Source: Paenibacillus cellulositrophicus (GTDB lineage Bacteria > Bacillota > Bacilli > Paenibacillales > Paenibacillaceae). From it: DNA of 64,000 nucleotides. Under the pieces are notes generated by a model. That model worked only from the letters and a program-made list of their open reading frames with translations, did not search any database and had not been told where the DNA came from. The position numbers were made by a program, and so were the translations under genes. The stretch lies in contig NZ_CP045295.1 in assembly GCF_009363095.1 (NCBI RefSeq), forward strand, positions 3,529,501 through 3,593,500. Direction: 5' to 3'. Below are positions 51,857 to 64,000 of the stretch, one piece after another. The stretch's first letter is position 1. The number at the start of each line of letters is the position of its first letter.

Positions 51857-54475
51857 CTACTTTTTCTTCTTGCGCACGAAGGCGGCTGTGCCATTCTTGG
51901 CCGCACCCTTCTTCTTGCGCTTGCGGACGACGCTCTCGCCGCTGCCGGCATTGTCTTCGCGGGCGGCAGCGGCCCCATCCCCGACAAAAATACCACTGCG
52001 CGACGTTTTCTTCTTGCGGCCGCTGGACGGCTTGCTACTGCTGCCGCTTTGGCTTCCGCCAGGCGCCGGGGCACCGTAGCCACCCTTGCCAGAGCCGAAG
52101 CCGAAGCTCGCCGGCCGCTTGGCTTCGCCGCTGCGGCCGCCTTCCCGCGCGGCGCCCTGCTGCGCTGCGCCGCCCTCGCGGGCGCTCTTGCCCGGCCGAG
52201 CGCCGCCCTTGCCACCGCCACGGGACGCACCGCGCCCGCCGCGGCCATTCTCGCCGCCCTCACGGATGGCGGCGCCTCTGCCCACGCGGCCGCCACCACG
52301 GCCGCCAAAGCTTCCACCGCGCCGGCCTTCGCTGCGCGGCTTCATGTCCACCATCTCGAAGTCGATGGTGTGATCATCCATGTTCACGCGCTCGACGCGG
52401 ATCTTCACTTCGTCGCCGATCCGGAACACGCGTGACGTGCGCTCCCCGATGAGGGCCATGGAGGCCTCATCGAAATGATAATAATCGTCCGTCAGCGCGC
52501 TCAGCCGGATGAGGCCCTCAACCGTGTTCTCGAGCTCGATGAACATGCCGAAGCTCGTCACGCTGCTGATGATGCCTTCGAATTCCTCGCCGACCTTGTC
52601 GAGCATGTATTCGGCCTTCTTCAGCTGGTCTGTGTCACGCTCCGCATCCACCGCCACACGCTCACGCTCGGAGGACTGCTGGGCGATGTCCGCCATCCGG
52701 GAAGCCAGGTATTCCAGCCGGTTCTCCGGCAGGACACCTTTGTTCTCCAGCACTTCCCGGATCACCCGGTGAATGACCAGGTCCGGATAGCGGCGGATCG
52801 GGGACGTAAAGTGCGAATAGTATTCGGCGGCCAGTCCAAAGTGTCCGGACATTTCCGCATCGTATTTCGCCTGCTTCATCGAGCGCAGCATCACCGTGCT
52901 GATGACCTTTTGCTCCTTCGTTCCCTGGATGTCCTCCAGCAGGCTTTGGAGCGCCCGTGGATGCACGGAGTTGCCCCGGCCCTTCACATGGTGACCGAAG
53001 TTGGCCGCAAACGCCATGAACGTCTGGAGCTTCTCCGGATCCGGATTTTCGTGGATCCGATACAGAAACGGCACCTTCATCCAGTAGAAATGCTCGGCCA
53101 CCGTTTCGTTGGCCGCCAGCATGAACTCCTCGATGATCTGCTCGGCGATCGAGCGTTCGCGCTTTACGATGTCGACCGGCTTGCCGTTCTCATCGACGAT
53201 CACCTTGGACTCCACGAAGTCGAAGTCCACCGCCCCGCGGTTCATCCGTCTCGCCCGCAGGCGCAGCGCCAGCTCCTTCATCAGCTTGAAGGTGTCGACC
53301 AGATAGCTGTACCGCTCCGTCACTTCCGGATCCTCGTCGTTGAGGATCTTCCGGACGTTGTTGTACGTCATCCGTTCCTTCGTCTTGATCACGCTGGTAA
53401 AAATATCATGTCTCACAAGCTTCATATGCTCGTCGAATTCCATTTCGCAGGACATCGTCAGGCGGTCCACCTGCGGATTCAGCGAGCAGATGCCGTTGGA
53501 CAGGCGGTGCGGCAGCATCGGGATGACTCGGTCCACCAAATAGACACTGCAACCGCGATTGTACGCCTCTTTATCGAGCTCCGAGTTCTCGCGGACATAG
53601 TAGCTGACGTCGGCGATATGAACGCCTAGAAGGAAGTTGCCGTTCGGCAGACGCTCCACGTTTACTGCGTCATCGAGGTCTTTCGCGTCCTCTCCGTCGA
53701 TCGTGACGATCGTTTTGCCGCGAAGGTCGCGCCGTCCCTGCTGGACGATTTCCTCTTCGGTGATTGAATCCGGGGCCTGCTCCGCTTCCGCCATGACCTC
53801 TTCCGGAAAGGCTTCCGGCAGCTGATGCTTGCGGATAATGGACAGGATATCGACCCCCGGATCATCCTTATGCCCGAGAATCTCGACCACTTCGCCTTCC
53901 GCAGCGGATCGTCCCTCCGGATAATTGACGATTTTGACGACGACCTTCTCGCCGTCGACCGCCCCGTTAAAGGCATCCTTCGGAATAAAAATATCCCGGT
54001 TGATCCGTTTATCGTCAGGCAGCACAAAGCCGTACGCTTCATGCCCTTGGAAGACCCCGACGATCTGGGTAATGGCCCGGTTCACGATCCGTACCACTTC
54101 CCCTTCCAGCTTGCCGCCGGCCGGGCTCTTGGCTGTAACCCGCACCAGAACGGTATCCCCGTTCATGGCGCTCTTCATATCATTGGCTCCAATATATACA
54201 TCCGGATGCTCCCGGTCTTCCGGGATCAGGAATGCAAAGCCTTTCGCATGGGCCTGTAGACGGCCCTTCAGGAGATCCAGCCGTTCCGGCACGCCGTACC
54301 GTTCCGACCGGGTCCGCACGATGGTCCCTGCCTCCTCCATCGCGTTCAGCGTTTTCAGAAAATCCTTGAAATCCAGCGCATCGTCAATCGCGAAATGCTG
54401 TTCCAGTTCCTGATACGTCATCGGTTTATATTCGGGATCCTGCATCAAATCAAGTATCATCTGTTCCGTAATCAT
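51857..54475 (-). CDS. rnr: Ribonuclease R with long Gly/Arg-rich tail
   Basis: 872 aa 3'-5' exoribonuclease. Two N-terminal cold-shock/OB domains (~65-230), catalytic RNB domain (~260-590) with the magnesium-binding [14 protein letters not shown], and S1 domain (~635-715, [23 protein letters not shown]). Residues ~712-872 are an extra 161-residue Gly/Arg/Ser/Lys-rich tail with many RGG-like triplets and a KKKK end; typical RNase R has a shorter Lys-rich tail. The tail is coded by unusually GC-rich DNA. Degrades structured RNA and the mRNAs freed by tmRNA. Confidence 0.95.
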   Translation of the reverse strand: MITEQMILDLMQDPEYKPMTYQELEQHFAIDDALDFKDFLKTLNAMEEAGTIVRTRSERYGVPERLDLLKGRLQAHAKGFAFLIPEDREHPDVYIGANDMKSAMNGDTVLVRVTAKSPAGGKLEGEVVRIVNRAITQIVGVFQGHEAYGFVLPDDKRINRDIFIPKDAFNGAVDGEKVVVKIVNYPEGRSAAEGEVVEILGHKDDPGVDILSIIRKHQLPEAFPEEVMAEAEQAPDSITEEEIVQQGRRDLRGKTIVTIDGEDAKDLDDAVNVERLPNGNFLLGVHIADVSYYVRENSELDKEAYNRGCSVYLVDRVIPMLPHRLSNGICSLNPQVDRLTMSCEMEFDEHMKLVRHDIFTSVIKTKERMTYNNVRKILNDEDPEVTERYSYLVDTFKLMKELALRLRARRMNRGAVDFDFVESKVIVDENGKPVDIVKRERSIAEQIIEEFMLAANETVAEHFYWMKVPFLYRIHENPDPEKLQTFMAFAANFGHHVKGRGNSVHPRALQSLLEDIQGTKEQKVISTVMLRSMKQAKYDAEMSGHFGLAAEYYSHFTSPIRRYPDLVIHRVIREVLENKGVLPENRLEYLASRMADIAQQSSERERVAVDAERDTDQLKKAEYMLDKVGEEFEGIISSVTSFGMFIELENTVEGLIRLSALTDDYYHFDEASMALIGERTSRVFRIGDEVKIRVERVNMDDHTIDFEMVDMKPRSEGRRGGSFGGRGGGRVGRGAAIREGGENGRGGRGASRGGGKGGARPGKSAREGGAAQQGAAREGGRSGEAKRPASFGFGSGKGGYGAPAPGGSQSGSSSKPSSGRKKKTSRSGIFVGDGAAAAREDNAGSGESVVRKRKKKGAAKNGTAAFVRKKKK

Positions 54476-54624
54476 CGTTTCATCACCTCAGGTGACTTGC
54501 AGGAATGCCTTCCGCAAGTGACTATGTAATCGTTCGTTTGTTGTATTTGTCCAGTAATATACACATACCCTAGTATACACGAATTTAATCGGTTGCATCC
54601 CTGCCCGTAAGCCTTAATCAACCT

Positions 54625-54669
54625 AAAAAACCTCCGCTCATCTTCCAATCGAAAAAGAGCGGAGGTTTT
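54625..54669 (-). terminator. Terminator of secG
   Basis: CCTCCGCTC ... GAGCGGAGG with T-tracts on both strands; on the minus strand TTTTTT follows. Confidence 0.85.
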
Positions 54670-54685
54670 GGTGTGCTGCTATTCT

Positions 54686-54919
54686 TTACTTGACGACGAC
54701 GGCCACCACAATGGCCAGGATAAAAAAGCATGCCGCGACGACAACCGTCACGCGCTGCAGCACGAGATCCATGCCGCGTGCTTTCGTTTTACCGAATAGA
54801 TGTTCCGCGCCACCGGAGATGGCCCCGGAAAGACCCGCGCTTTTCCCTTTTTGCAAAAGAACAATCGCGATCAACGCGATGGAGAAAATCACGAGCAGCA
54901 CCTTCAACAAGATTTCCAT
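54686..54919 (-). CDS. secG: Preprotein translocase subunit SecG
   Basis: 77 aa, two membrane helices (2-21, 53-75) joined by [23 protein letters not shown], the SecG signature. ATG 54919 is 8 nt behind GGGAGG. Accessory subunit of the SecYEG channel. Confidence 0.95.
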   Translation of the reverse strand: MEILLKVLLVIFSIALIAIVLLQKGKSAGLSGAISGGAEHLFGKTKARGMDLVLQRVTVVVAACFFILAIVVAVVVK

Positions 54920-55217
54920 TTGTTCCACCTCCCAATGGCTTAACATCTCAATTATATGAATGTCAAAATTTCGATTCCGTTATGGCCGGACTTAGACTGC
55001 AGCCCAGCGTGCACAAACAGCATTCTTATTGTATCATAGCCTATTTGCGAACACAAGCTAAACCCGCACTGCACCGCTGTTTATAGCATCAATCACAAGC
55101 GCAGGGAGGCACATTCCCAGACGCACGATCGTTTAAAATCCGAGTCACCGATCTTTGATCACTATGCTGGGCAGCTCCTTCTTGAAATAAAAACTCCATA
55201 AGACGCAACTTTAAAAA

Positions 55218-55263
55218 AGACAGATCGCGTTTAGCGGAGGTTTTCCTTGCGATGATTGAATCG
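55218..55263. repeat. Fourth, partial copy of the structured repeat
   Basis: AAGACAGATCGCGTTTAGCGG then AGGTTTTCCTTGCGATGA matches the left half of the 17.5 kb units. The right half is diverged and the long stem is not closed. Lies between eno and secG. Confidence 0.65.
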
Positions 55264-55288
55264 TTCAGCCCCACTGAAATTTATAAAT

Positions 55289-55323
55289 AAAAAAGCGCCC
55301 CGGAGTTACCCGGAACGCTCTTT
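55289..55323 (-). terminator. Terminator of the glycolytic operon
   Basis: Minus strand AAAGAGCG ... CCGGG-TAACT-CCGG ... CGCTTTTTT, 20 bases after the eno stop. Confidence 0.8.
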
Positions 55324-55341
55324 GATTAAGGCTGTACAGCC

Positions 55342-56634
<1,293 letters not shown>

Positions 56635-56830
56635 CTAATCTCCTTTTCCACATTCGTAATTGGTTATTCAGACCACATGATATAGATTGAACTCAAGTCT
56701 CGAATGGAGAACCCTGTTGGAACAGCCTTATCCAAGCCCTGCAACACGAACTTCTTGAGTTCATTCTATATTGCTTGTCAGCTACTACAGCCATTATAAC
56801 GCATCGGATCACCGGAATCGAATTTTCCGC

Positions 56831-58375
56831 TTATTTGCGGGTTGCAATCATCGATTCGCCGGTCATTTCGGCAGGCTTCGGAAGCTGCATCAGATCGAGA
56901 ATCGTCGGCGCCACGTCGGCCAGAATGCCGCCTTCGCGGAGCGTTACGTTCTCATCGGTCAAAATAAACGGCACCGGGTTCGTCGTATGAGCGGTGAATG
57001 GGCGTCCTGCTTCGTCAAATACCATGTCGGCGTTTCCGTGGTCAGCGATAATAATCGCTACCCCGCCTTTGGCAATAACGGCGTCCACTACTTTGCCCAT
57101 GCACTCGTCGGTGACTTCAACCGCTTTGATCGTCGGTTCCAGCATACCGGAGTGTCCGACCATATCCGGGTTGGCAAAGTTCAGAATGATCGCATCATGC
57201 TTCTCGGCTTCGATTTCCTTCACGCAGGCGTCCGCCACTTCATAAGCGCTCATTTCCGGCTTCAGGTCATAAGTGGCGACCTTCGGCGAATTGATCAGAA
57301 TGCGCGTTTCTCCAGGCAGCTCGACGTCGCGTCCGCCGCTGAAGAAGAAGGTAACGTGCGGATATTTTTCCGTTTCGGCAATACGCAGCTGCTTCTTGTT
57401 ATTCTGCACCAGCACTTCGCCCAGCGTGTTGTCCAGGTTCTTCGGCTCGTAGGCTACGTAGCCTTCCACCGTTTCGCTGAACAGCGTCAGGCAGACGAAA
57501 TGGAGGTTTTCCGGGAACTTCGGTCCGCGGTCGAATCCGCGGAAGTCCTTGTTCGTGAACACTTGGGACAGCTGGATCGCGCGGTCCGGGCGGAAGTTCA
57601 GGAAGATAACGGAGTCTCCGCTCTCCACCAGCGATACCGGGTTGCCCTGCTCGTCAACGATGACGGTCGGCTCCACAAACTCGTCGAATACCGACTTGTT
57701 GTAGGATTCCGTTACGGCAACCAGCGGATCGGTGTATTTCGGTCCATCCCCGTACACAATCGCACGGTAGGACTTCTCTACGCGTTCCCAGCGCTTATCG
57801 CGGTCCATCGCATAGTAACGGCCTTGTACCGTGGCGATTTTGCCGACGCCAACTTCCTTGATCTTGGCTTGCAGATCCTGGATGAACTTCTTGCCGGAAT
57901 CCGGAGCCACGTCGCGTCCGTCCAGGAAAGCATGGATGTAAACCTCATCCAGCCCTTCTTTTTTCGCAAGGTCCAGCATAGCAAACATATGCTCGATATG
58001 GCTATGTACCCCGCCGTCGGACAAGAGACCGTACAGATGGAGCTTCTTGTTGTTATTCTTTGCAGCTTGCACCGCTTCGACTAGCGTCGGGTTGTTGAAA
58101 AACTCCCCTTCGCGAATCGATTTCGAAATCCGGGTCAAATCCTGGTACACGATGCGGCCTGCGCCGATGTTCAAATGGCCGACTTCGGAGTTGCCCATTT
58201 GCCCTTCCGGCAGACCTACCGCTTCGCCGGAAGCGGTCAGCGTCGTGTTCGGATACTTCGCCATCAATCGGTCGTAGTTCGGTTTCTTGGCCTGCGCTAC
58301 CGCGTTGCCTTCGTCCGTGCTGCGCAGCCCGAATCCGTCCATGATGATCAGTGCTACGGGTCTAGGTGCGGTCAT
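56831..58375 (-). CDS. gpmI: 2,3-bisphosphoglycerate-independent phosphoglycerate mutase
   Basis: 514 aa manganese enzyme converting 3- to 2-phosphoglycerate. MDGFG and the phosphoserine site [10 protein letters not shown] are present, together with metal-binding [12 protein letters not shown] and [11 protein letters not shown] 58375 starts one base after the tpiA stop; upstream in-frame starts lie inside tpiA. Confidence 0.98.
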   Translation of the reverse strand: MTAPRPVALIIMDGFGLRSTDEGNAVAQAKKPNYDRLMAKYPNTTLTASGEAVGLPEGQMGNSEVGHLNIGAGRIVYQDLTRISKSIREGEFFNNPTLVEAVQAAKNNNKKLHLYGLLSDGGVHSHIEHMFAMLDLAKKEGLDEVYIHAFLDGRDVAPDSGKKFIQDLQAKIKEVGVGKIATVQGRYYAMDRDKRWERVEKSYRAIVYGDGPKYTDPLVAVTESYNKSVFDEFVEPTVIVDEQGNPVSLVESGDSVIFLNFRPDRAIQLSQVFTNKDFRGFDRGPKFPENLHFVCLTLFSETVEGYVAYEPKNLDNTLGEVLVQNNKKQLRIAETEKYPHVTFFFSGGRDVELPGETRILINSPKVATYDLKPEMSAYEVADACVKEIEAEKHDAIILNFANPDMVGHSGMLEPTIKAVEVTDECMGKVVDAVIAKGGVAIIIADHGNADMVFDEAGRPFTAHTTNPVPFILTDENVTLREGGILADVAPTILDLMQLPKPAEMTGESMIATRK

Positions 58376-58376
58376 C

Positions 58377-59192
<816 letters not shown>

Positions 59193-60374
59193 TTACTTGT
59201 CGTTCAGTGTCACGACGCCAGGAAGAGCCTTGCCTTCCATGAACTCGAGGGATGCACCGCCGCCAGTGGAGATGTGATCCATTTTGTCAGCCAGATGGAA
59301 TTTCTCTGCCGCTGCCGCCGAGTCGCCGCCGCCGATGATGGTGTAGCCTTCGGTTTGGGCGCAGGCTTCTGCCACTTCGCGTGTACCGTTGGAGAAAGGA
59401 TCGATTTCGAATACGCCCATCGGTCCGTTCCATACCACGAGTTTGGAGTTCTTGATGATCTCTGCATACTTGGCACGGGTTTTCGGTCCGATGTCCACGC
59501 CTTCCCATTTCTCAGGGATGTTGCCGACTTCGACGATGTCGACATTCGCATTGGCGCTGAAATCGTCCGCGATGACGATGTCAACCGGAAGCAGGAAGTT
59601 TTTGCCGAGATCCTTCGCTTTTTGGATAAATCCGAGCGCGACATCCAGTTTTTCATTATCGCACAAAGACAGACCGATTTCATAGCCCTGTGCCTTCATG
59701 AACGTATAGGACAGGCCGCCGCCGATCAGAACGTTATCCGCGATGTTCAGCAGGTTGTCGATAACGTCGATTTTATCCTTAACCTTGGAACCACCGATGA
59801 TCGCTGTGAAAGGACGCTCCGGATTGGACAGTGCTTTACCAAGTACGGAAAGCTCCTTCTCCATCAGCAGGCCGGAAACAGCCGGCAGGTAATGGGCGAT
59901 ACCTTCGGTCGAAGCATGCGCACGGTGAGCGGCACCAAACGCGTCGTTTACGAACAGGTCAGCCAGCTCAGCGAACTGCTTCGCAAGTTCCGGATCGTTT
60001 TTCTCTTCGCCAGGGTAAAAGCGGACATTCTCAAGCAGCAGCACGTCGCCATTGTTCAGCTTCTCCACTTGCGCTTTGACCGCGTCGCCAACTGCTTCGT
60101 CAGCCTTGGCAACCGGTTTACCGAGCAGCTCGGACAGGCGCTCTGCCGCAGGTGTCAGACGCATGGATTCTACCACTTCGCCTTTCGGACGTCCCATGTG
60201 GCTGGCCAGAATCACTTTCGCGCCATGCTCGATCAGGTAGTTGATCGTTGGCAGCGTTTCACGGATCCGTGTATCGTCGGTAATTTTGCCGTCTTCCAAT
60301 GGCACGTTAAAATCAACGCGCACGAATACGCGCTTGCCGTTTACTTCTACATCACGTACAGACTTCTTGTTCAT
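59193..60374 (-). CDS. pgk: Phosphoglycerate kinase
   Basis: 393 aa. [27 protein letters not shown] (3-phosphoglycerate side), GGSKVKDKI and the nucleotide-binding [15 protein letters not shown] 60374 lies 10 nt behind GGAGGG. Confidence 0.98.
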   Translation of the reverse strand: MNKKSVRDVEVNGKRVFVRVDFNVPLEDGKITDDTRIRETLPTINYLIEHGAKVILASHMGRPKGEVVESMRLTPAAERLSELLGKPVAKADEAVGDAVKAQVEKLNNGDVLLLENVRFYPGEEKNDPELAKQFAELADLFVNDAFGAAHRAHASTEGIAHYLPAVSGLLMEKELSVLGKALSNPERPFTAIIGGSKVKDKIDVIDNLLNIADNVLIGGGLSYTFMKAQGYEIGLSLCDNEKLDVALGFIQKAKDLGKNFLLPVDIVIADDFSANANVDIVEVGNIPEKWEGVDIGPKTRAKYAEIIKNSKLVVWNGPMGVFEIDPFSNGTREVAEACAQTEGYTIIGGGDSAAAAEKFHLADKMDHISTGGGASLEFMEGKALPGVVTLNDK

Positions 60375-60510
60375 CGTATTGTTTCCCTCCGCACCCATAT
60401 TTTTAACGGGACAGTCTCCTGAGCCCCGTGGTTCAGCATGTTAGGACATTTAGCTTGCAATCATAGAATGGCTCAGCTCTGCTGAAAATTTATACATTCT
60501 ATATTTTAAA

Positions 60511-60541
60511 GAGCGGAAACATAGGATGCCTGTTTCCGCTC
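60511..60541 (-). terminator. Hairpin between gap and pgk
   Basis: GAGCGGAAACA-9-TGTTTCCGCTC, perfect 11-bp stem followed on the minus strand by TTTAAAA. It is placed to end or stabilise part of the gap transcripts inside the operon. Confidence 0.65.
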
Positions 60542-60570
60542 GGGATGTTTTCGCTATGGGATGGCCGATA

Positions 60571-61581
60571 TTACTTAGCGATCTTAGCGAAGTATGCCAA
60601 TGTGCGAACCAATTGGGAAGTGTAAGACATTTCGTTGTCGTACCAAGCAACGGTTTTAACCAGCTGTTGGTCGCCAACAGTCAACACTTTCGTTTGAGTA
60701 GCGTCGAAGAGCGAACCGAACGTGATGCCTTTGATGTCGGAAGATACGATTTCGTCTTCAGTGTAGCCGTAAGTTTCTGGATCGGAAGCTTCTTTCATTG
60801 CTGCGTTTACTTCGTCAGCCGTTACTTTGGTGTTCAGAACTGTAACGAGCTCAGTCAGGGAACCTGTTGGTACAGGTACGCGTTGAGCGGCACCGTCCAG
60901 TTTGCCTTGCAGTTCTGGAAGAACCAGACCAATCGCTTTTGCAGCGCCAGTGGAGTTAGGAATGATGTTTTCTGCAGCTGCACGCGCACGACGGAAGTCA
61001 CCTTTTGGATGCGGAGCGTCCAGGGTGTTTTGGTCGCCAGTGTAAGCGTGGATCGTTGTCATCAAGCCTTGAACGATACCGAACTTGTCGTTCAGCGTTT
61101 TGGCCATAGGAGCCAGGCAGTTCGTTGTGCAAGATGCGCCGGAGATTACAGTCTCAGTTCCGTCCAGTGTCTCATGGTTAACGTTGTATACGATCGTCTT
61201 CATGTCGCCTGTAGCCGGAGCGGAGATTACAACTTTCTTAGCGCCGCCTTTCAGGTGTTTCTCAGCAGCTTCTTTCGTTGTGAAGAAGCCTGTGCACTCG
61301 AGAACGATGTCTACGCCAAGATCGCCCCAAGGAAGTTCTTCAGGGTTACGGTTCGCCAGAACCTTAACTTCTTTGCCGTTCACTTTGAAGAAACCGTCGT
61401 GAACTTCGATGTCTCCGTTGAAAGTGCCTTGCGTTGTATCATATTTGAGCAGATGGGCCAACATCTTAGCGTCAGTAAGGTCGTTGATGGCTACAACTTC
61501 GATGCCTTCCACATTTTGAATACGGCGGAAAGCGAGTCGTCCGATACGTCCAAAACCGTTAATGCCTACTTTTACACTCAT
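60571..61581 (-). CDS. gap: Glyceraldehyde-3-phosphate dehydrogenase
   Basis: 336 aa. NAD site [12 protein letters not shown], catalytic cysteine in SGASCTTNC, and [15 protein letters not shown] at the C-terminus. Directly after cggR, as for the glycolytic GapA of B. subtilis, so the NAD-dependent glycolytic form. Confidence 0.97.
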   Translation of the reverse strand: MSVKVGINGFGRIGRLAFRRIQNVEGIEVVAINDLTDAKMLAHLLKYDTTQGTFNGDIEVHDGFFKVNGKEVKVLANRNPEELPWGDLGVDIVLECTGFFTTKEAAEKHLKGGAKKVVISAPATGDMKTIVYNVNHETLDGTETVISGASCTTNCLAPMAKTLNDKFGIVQGLMTTIHAYTGDQNTLDAPHPKGDFRRARAAAENIIPNSTGAAKAIGLVLPELQGKLDGAAQRVPVPTGSLTELVTVLNTKVTADEVNAAMKEASDPETYGYTEDEIVSSDIKGITFGSLFDATQTKVLTVGDQQLVKTVAWYDNEMSYTSQLVRTLAYFAKIAK

Positions 61582-61660
61582 TGAATAGTCCTCCCAAAAG
61601 TTCGTATTTTATTTATTCAAAACAGGTAGATACCTGTCATGACATCAAAAGGAATGTTGT

Positions 61661-62698
61661 TTACTCGCTGTCGATTTCCCGGCAGATCTCGATAGCGGCT
61701 GCTTCGTCAACCACCAGAATGTCCTCGTGGCCGAATTTGAGCACCGCATGGATCGCTTTGGCCTTGCTTCGGCCGCCCGCAATGCCGATGACGGTCTCGG
61801 TCCGCATAATGTCCTCCAGCCGCAGCCCCAAAGTCATCATTTTATGAACGACAACGCCTTGTTCATTAAAATAGTAGCCAAAGGATTCGGCTACGGCTCC
61901 TTCCGACCGGATCTCCTCCACGGCGGCGGGATCCAGCCTTCTGCGGCGGGTCATCTCCATTGCGTCCCCGATGCCGTGCATGATGATGCGGCAGTGCCTG
62001 ATCGCCTGCACGATCTCCTGGATGTTGCGGTCCTGCACCAGCGACTGATACGCTTCATCGCTCAGGAGGTCCGGCACATGCAGCAGCCGGTACTGCGCGC
62101 CGACGCGCTTGGCCATCGTGGATGCGATCGTGTTCGCCTGAAACTCCACGCTTTCGCCAAGTCCGCCCCTAGCTGGCACGAACCAGCTGTTCTTCATCGG
62201 TACGGCCGCCTGCGGCGTCAACTGCTCCGCCACTTCGGCGAGCGTTGAGCCTCCAGTCACCGCTACGGTGTCCCCTTGGTTCATGACGCCAAGCAGCGCT
62301 TTGGCACCCGCGCGTCCCAAGTCACGCTTCGTGAGCGGCGACGATTCGCAATCCCCGGGCACGACCACGACTTTGCGCAAGCCGTACGTCTGGCGGATCT
62401 TCTCGCCAAGATCATTGAGGCCGAACAGCACTTTCACCATCGGCTCCATCTGTTCGAGCAGCTTGCTTCCCGCCTCGCTGACCCTCATCCCAGAGCTCTC
62501 GATCTCAACCAGGCCCTGGGACTTGAGAAGATCCGTCTCGGCCCGCAGCACCCGCTCGGTCATATGCAGGGATGCAGCGAGCGTTCTCCGGCCGATCAGC
62601 TCCGACAGCTTGATCTGATGAAGAATGGTATATCTGGTCTTGAGAACGTCCACGAGATCAGGCAGAAGCTGCTTTTGTATCTCTAATATATCCCGCAT
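61661..62698 (-). CDS. cggR: Central glycolytic genes regulator CggR
   Basis: 345 aa SorC-family repressor: N-terminal HTH (RTLAASLHMTERVLRAETDLLKSQGLVEI), then the sugar-phosphate-binding domain with VVPGDCES, VTGGSTLAEV and the terminal VIGIAGGRSKAKAIHA. It responds to fructose-1,6-bisphosphate in Bacillus. ATG 62698 has AGGAG 9 nt upstream. Controls itself and the downstream glycolytic genes. Confidence 0.95.
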   Translation of the reverse strand: MRDILEIQKQLLPDLVDVLKTRYTILHQIKLSELIGRRTLAASLHMTERVLRAETDLLKSQGLVEIESSGMRVSEAGSKLLEQMEPMVKVLFGLNDLGEKIRQTYGLRKVVVVPGDCESSPLTKRDLGRAGAKALLGVMNQGDTVAVTGGSTLAEVAEQLTPQAAVPMKNSWFVPARGGLGESVEFQANTIASTMAKRVGAQYRLLHVPDLLSDEAYQSLVQDRNIQEIVQAIRHCRIIMHGIGDAMEMTRRRRLDPAAVEEIRSEGAVAESFGYYFNEQGVVVHKMMTLGLRLEDIMRTETVIGIAGGRSKAKAIHAVLKFGHEDILVVDEAAAIEICREIDSE

Positions 62699-62740
62699 TT
62701 CTTTCCACTCCTGCAACTTCGCTTCCCTCTCTCCCCTGGC

Positions 62741-62810
62741 CCTAAAATGTCCCGGGTCAACGTTTTAAGTCCCACCACTATTCTACTCAATAATGGCGCT
62801 GGTTGCAAGT
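62741..62810 (-). promoter_or_regulatory. cggR promoter and CggR operator
   Basis: Minus strand -35 TTGCAA (62805-62810), 17 bp spacer, -10 TAGAAT (62782-62787). Downstream, TGGGAC (62771-62776) and CGGGAC (62751-62756) are 20 bases apart, each followed by six bases and a degenerate TGTC-like half, matching the tandem CGGGACN6TGTCN4 layout of CggR sites. Confidence 0.75.
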
Positions 62811-62889
62811 AGTCCACTGACTATAATTCACATCAGCCTTTCCTCCTATACAGCATTTTCCTGATTCGAAAAAATTAATAACTTAACCC

Positions 62890-62918
62890 TTGCATTTTGA
62901 TGCAAGCTATCATATAAT
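62890..62918 (+). promoter_or_regulatory. tRNA-Arg promoter
   Basis: -35 TTGCAT (62890-62895), 17 bp spacer, -10 TATAAT (62913-62918). Confidence 0.75.
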
Positions 62919-62938
62919 AACTCTTGCTATTGAATTTT

Positions 62939-63013
62939 GCGCCCGTGGTCCAATGGATATGACGTAGGCCTCCGAAGCCTGAGATCGAGGTTCAATTCCT
63001 CGCGGGCGCGCCA
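62939..63013 (+). tRNA. tRNA-Arg (anticodon CCG)
   Basis: 75 nt. Acceptor GCGCCCG/CGGGCGC, anticodon loop CTCCGAA giving CCG (reads CGG), T-arm GAGGTTCAATTCCTC, CCA encoded (63011-63013). Confidence 0.95.
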
Positions 63014-63116
63014 TTTTTCTTCAATAGAAGAGAACGCAGAACGGCAACCGTTCTACGTTATGTTTTTAACCAAACGCACCACAGCCAATCAGATGGCTAT
63101 TTTTTTTTACCTCGAG

Positions 63117-63156
63117 TTTGACTTTCTTTGACTTTTTGTTTGAAATTGTTTATCAT
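63117..63156 (+). promoter_or_regulatory. clpP promoter with CtsR box
   Basis: TTTGACT-TTC-TTTGACT (63117-63133; AGTCAAA repeats on the other strand) is a CtsR site. Its second heptad includes the -35 TTGACT (63128-63133); the -10 is TATCAT (63151-63156) at 17 bp. Confidence 0.8.
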
Positions 63157-63222
63157 GTGGTTAATACGGTAACAGTATGTATAGAATGACCTATTTTGAG
63201 CCAATTAAGGGAGGTTTTCCAC

Positions 63223-63819
63223 GTGAGTTATATTCCTATGGTCGTCGAACAAAGCAACCGCGGTGAACGGGCTTACGACATCTATTCCCGTTTGCTGAAA
63301 GACCGCATCATTTTCCTGGGCACCGAAGTCAATGACGTGGTCGCCAATTCTATCATCGCCCAGCTGCTGTTCCTCGCAGCCGAAGATCCGGAGAAAGACA
63401 TCCATTTGTACATTAACAGCCCCGGCGGATCCATTACGGCCGGTATGGCGATATTCGATACAATGCAGTTCATCAAACCGGACGTATCTACAATCTGCGT
63501 AGGCTTGGCCGCTTCCATGGGCGCGTTCCTGCTGAACGCCGGCGCCAAGGGCAAACGCTTCGGCCTGCCGAACAGTGAGATCATGATCCACCAGCCGCTC
63601 GGGGGTGCGCAAGGCCAGGCTACGGATATCGAAATCCGCGCCCGCCGCATTCTGAAAATGCGCGACACCTTGAACCGCATCCTGTCCGAACGTACCGGAC
63701 AGCCGCTGGAGCGCATCGAGAAAGACACCGACCGTGACTACTTCATGAGCGCAGCTGAAGCGCAGGAATATGGACTGATCGATAAAGTTCTGGAAAGCAC
63801 TCCAATCCAAGGCGTGTAA
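63223..63819 (+). CDS. clpP: ATP-dependent Clp protease proteolytic subunit
   Basis: 198 aa serine protease subunit forming the tetradecamer used by ClpC/ClpX. Catalytic Ser in GLAASMGAF, His in MIHQPLGG and Asp in [13 protein letters not shown] 63223 lies 8 nt behind GGGAGG. CtsR-controlled, like hsp20 in this window. Confidence 0.98.
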   Translation: MSYIPMVVEQSNRGERAYDIYSRLLKDRIIFLGTEVNDVVANSIIAQLLFLAAEDPEKDIHLYINSPGGSITAGMAIFDTMQFIKPDVSTICVGLAASMGAFLLNAGAKGKRFGLPNSEIMIHQPLGGAQGQATDIEIRARRILKMRDTLNRILSERTGQPLERIEKDTDRDYFMSAAEAQEYGLIDKVLESTPIQGV

Positions 63820-63847
63820 ATATTCGCGGCTTTGGAACCGAAGTAAA

Positions 63848-63907
63848 ACAGGGAATCTCCCCGAATCGATCCGCTTACGGATCACCGGGAGGCTCCCTGT
63901 TTTTTTG
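63848..63907 (+). terminator. Terminator of clpP
   Basis: Long hairpin ACAGGGA ... TCCCTGT with inner CTCCCCG/CGGGAG and GATCCG/CGGATC stems, followed by TTTTTTT. Confidence 0.85.
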
Positions 63908-64000
63908 TTTATCAAGGCGTCAAGCAGGCTGCAAGGTGCGCCCATGAACATGATTCTCATAGTCTTGACCACATCAATATATTGATGTATTATTCTTAAT

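Noticed and set aside
51757..52317. 186-residue Ala/Arg-rich frame overlapping the rnr tail
   Set aside because: Alternate reading of the GC-rich repetitive tail of rnr; low complexity only.

Overview
The window looks like chromosome from a spore-forming, moderately GC-rich Firmicute, most likely Paenibacillus or a close relative. The pointers are the cggR-gap-pgk-tpiA-gpmI-eno order, a YjcZ-type sporulation peptide, S-layer homology (SLH) surface proteins, YdjO and csp together, CtsR and Rex operators, Bacillales-type -35/-10 promoters and GGAGG ribosome-binding sites. No complete insertion sequence, prophage or CRISPR array is seen.

Left part (1-25.7 kb) is a row of small independently regulated cassettes. 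It starts with a VanG-type D-Ala-D-Ser ligase and a VanXY-type peptidase. Next come two PadR units, one driving DUF2812 and one driving a SEDS-like membrane protein with a HAAS-like N-terminus. An amino-acid ABC importer follows, then an ArsR-rhodanese regulator with a cysteine desulfurase and an MFS exporter. Then come an NTF2-like protein, a Rex-controlled NADH oxidase, a CtsR-controlled Hsp20, a YafY/WYL regulator divergent from an epoxide hydrolase, an ADP-ribosylglycohydrolase, and a TetR cassette with three operators. The part ends with a lipoprotein, a RacA-like HTH protein, a glycosyltransferase-GtrA protein with a phosphodiester glycosidase, an HD hydrolase and a small ArsR repressor. 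A structured repeat family occurs at 17.4-17.7 kb (two tandem copies), 22.05 kb and 55.2 kb.

Middle part (25.7-49.6 kb). A bacterial RNA-repair locus (Pnkp end-healing/ligase plus Hen1 2'-O-methyltransferase) is divergent from two WYL-domain proteins. After a CDF metal transporter and small sporulation/unknown genes comes an alpha-galactosidase with its AraC regulator. Then a two-gene surface operon encodes a dockerin-bearing beta-propeller protein and an SLH-anchored protein with two cohesin-like domains. A double-kinase hybrid sensor and a SARP-type response regulator sit directly upstream of it. A MarR/nitroreductase divergent pair follows.

Right part (49.6-64 kb) is housekeeping: ydjO and csp with an attenuator-like leader, tmRNA with smpB, rnr and secG (trans-translation and RNA quality control), the whole lower glycolysis operon under a CggR-type operator, tRNA-Arg(CCG) and clpP under a CtsR box. 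A diverged copy of the tmRNA 3' end lies about 0.9 kb downstream of the real gene, which suggests an old integration scar.

The two most interesting systems are the Pnkp-Hen1-WYL-WYL locus and the cohesin/dockerin/SLH operon.
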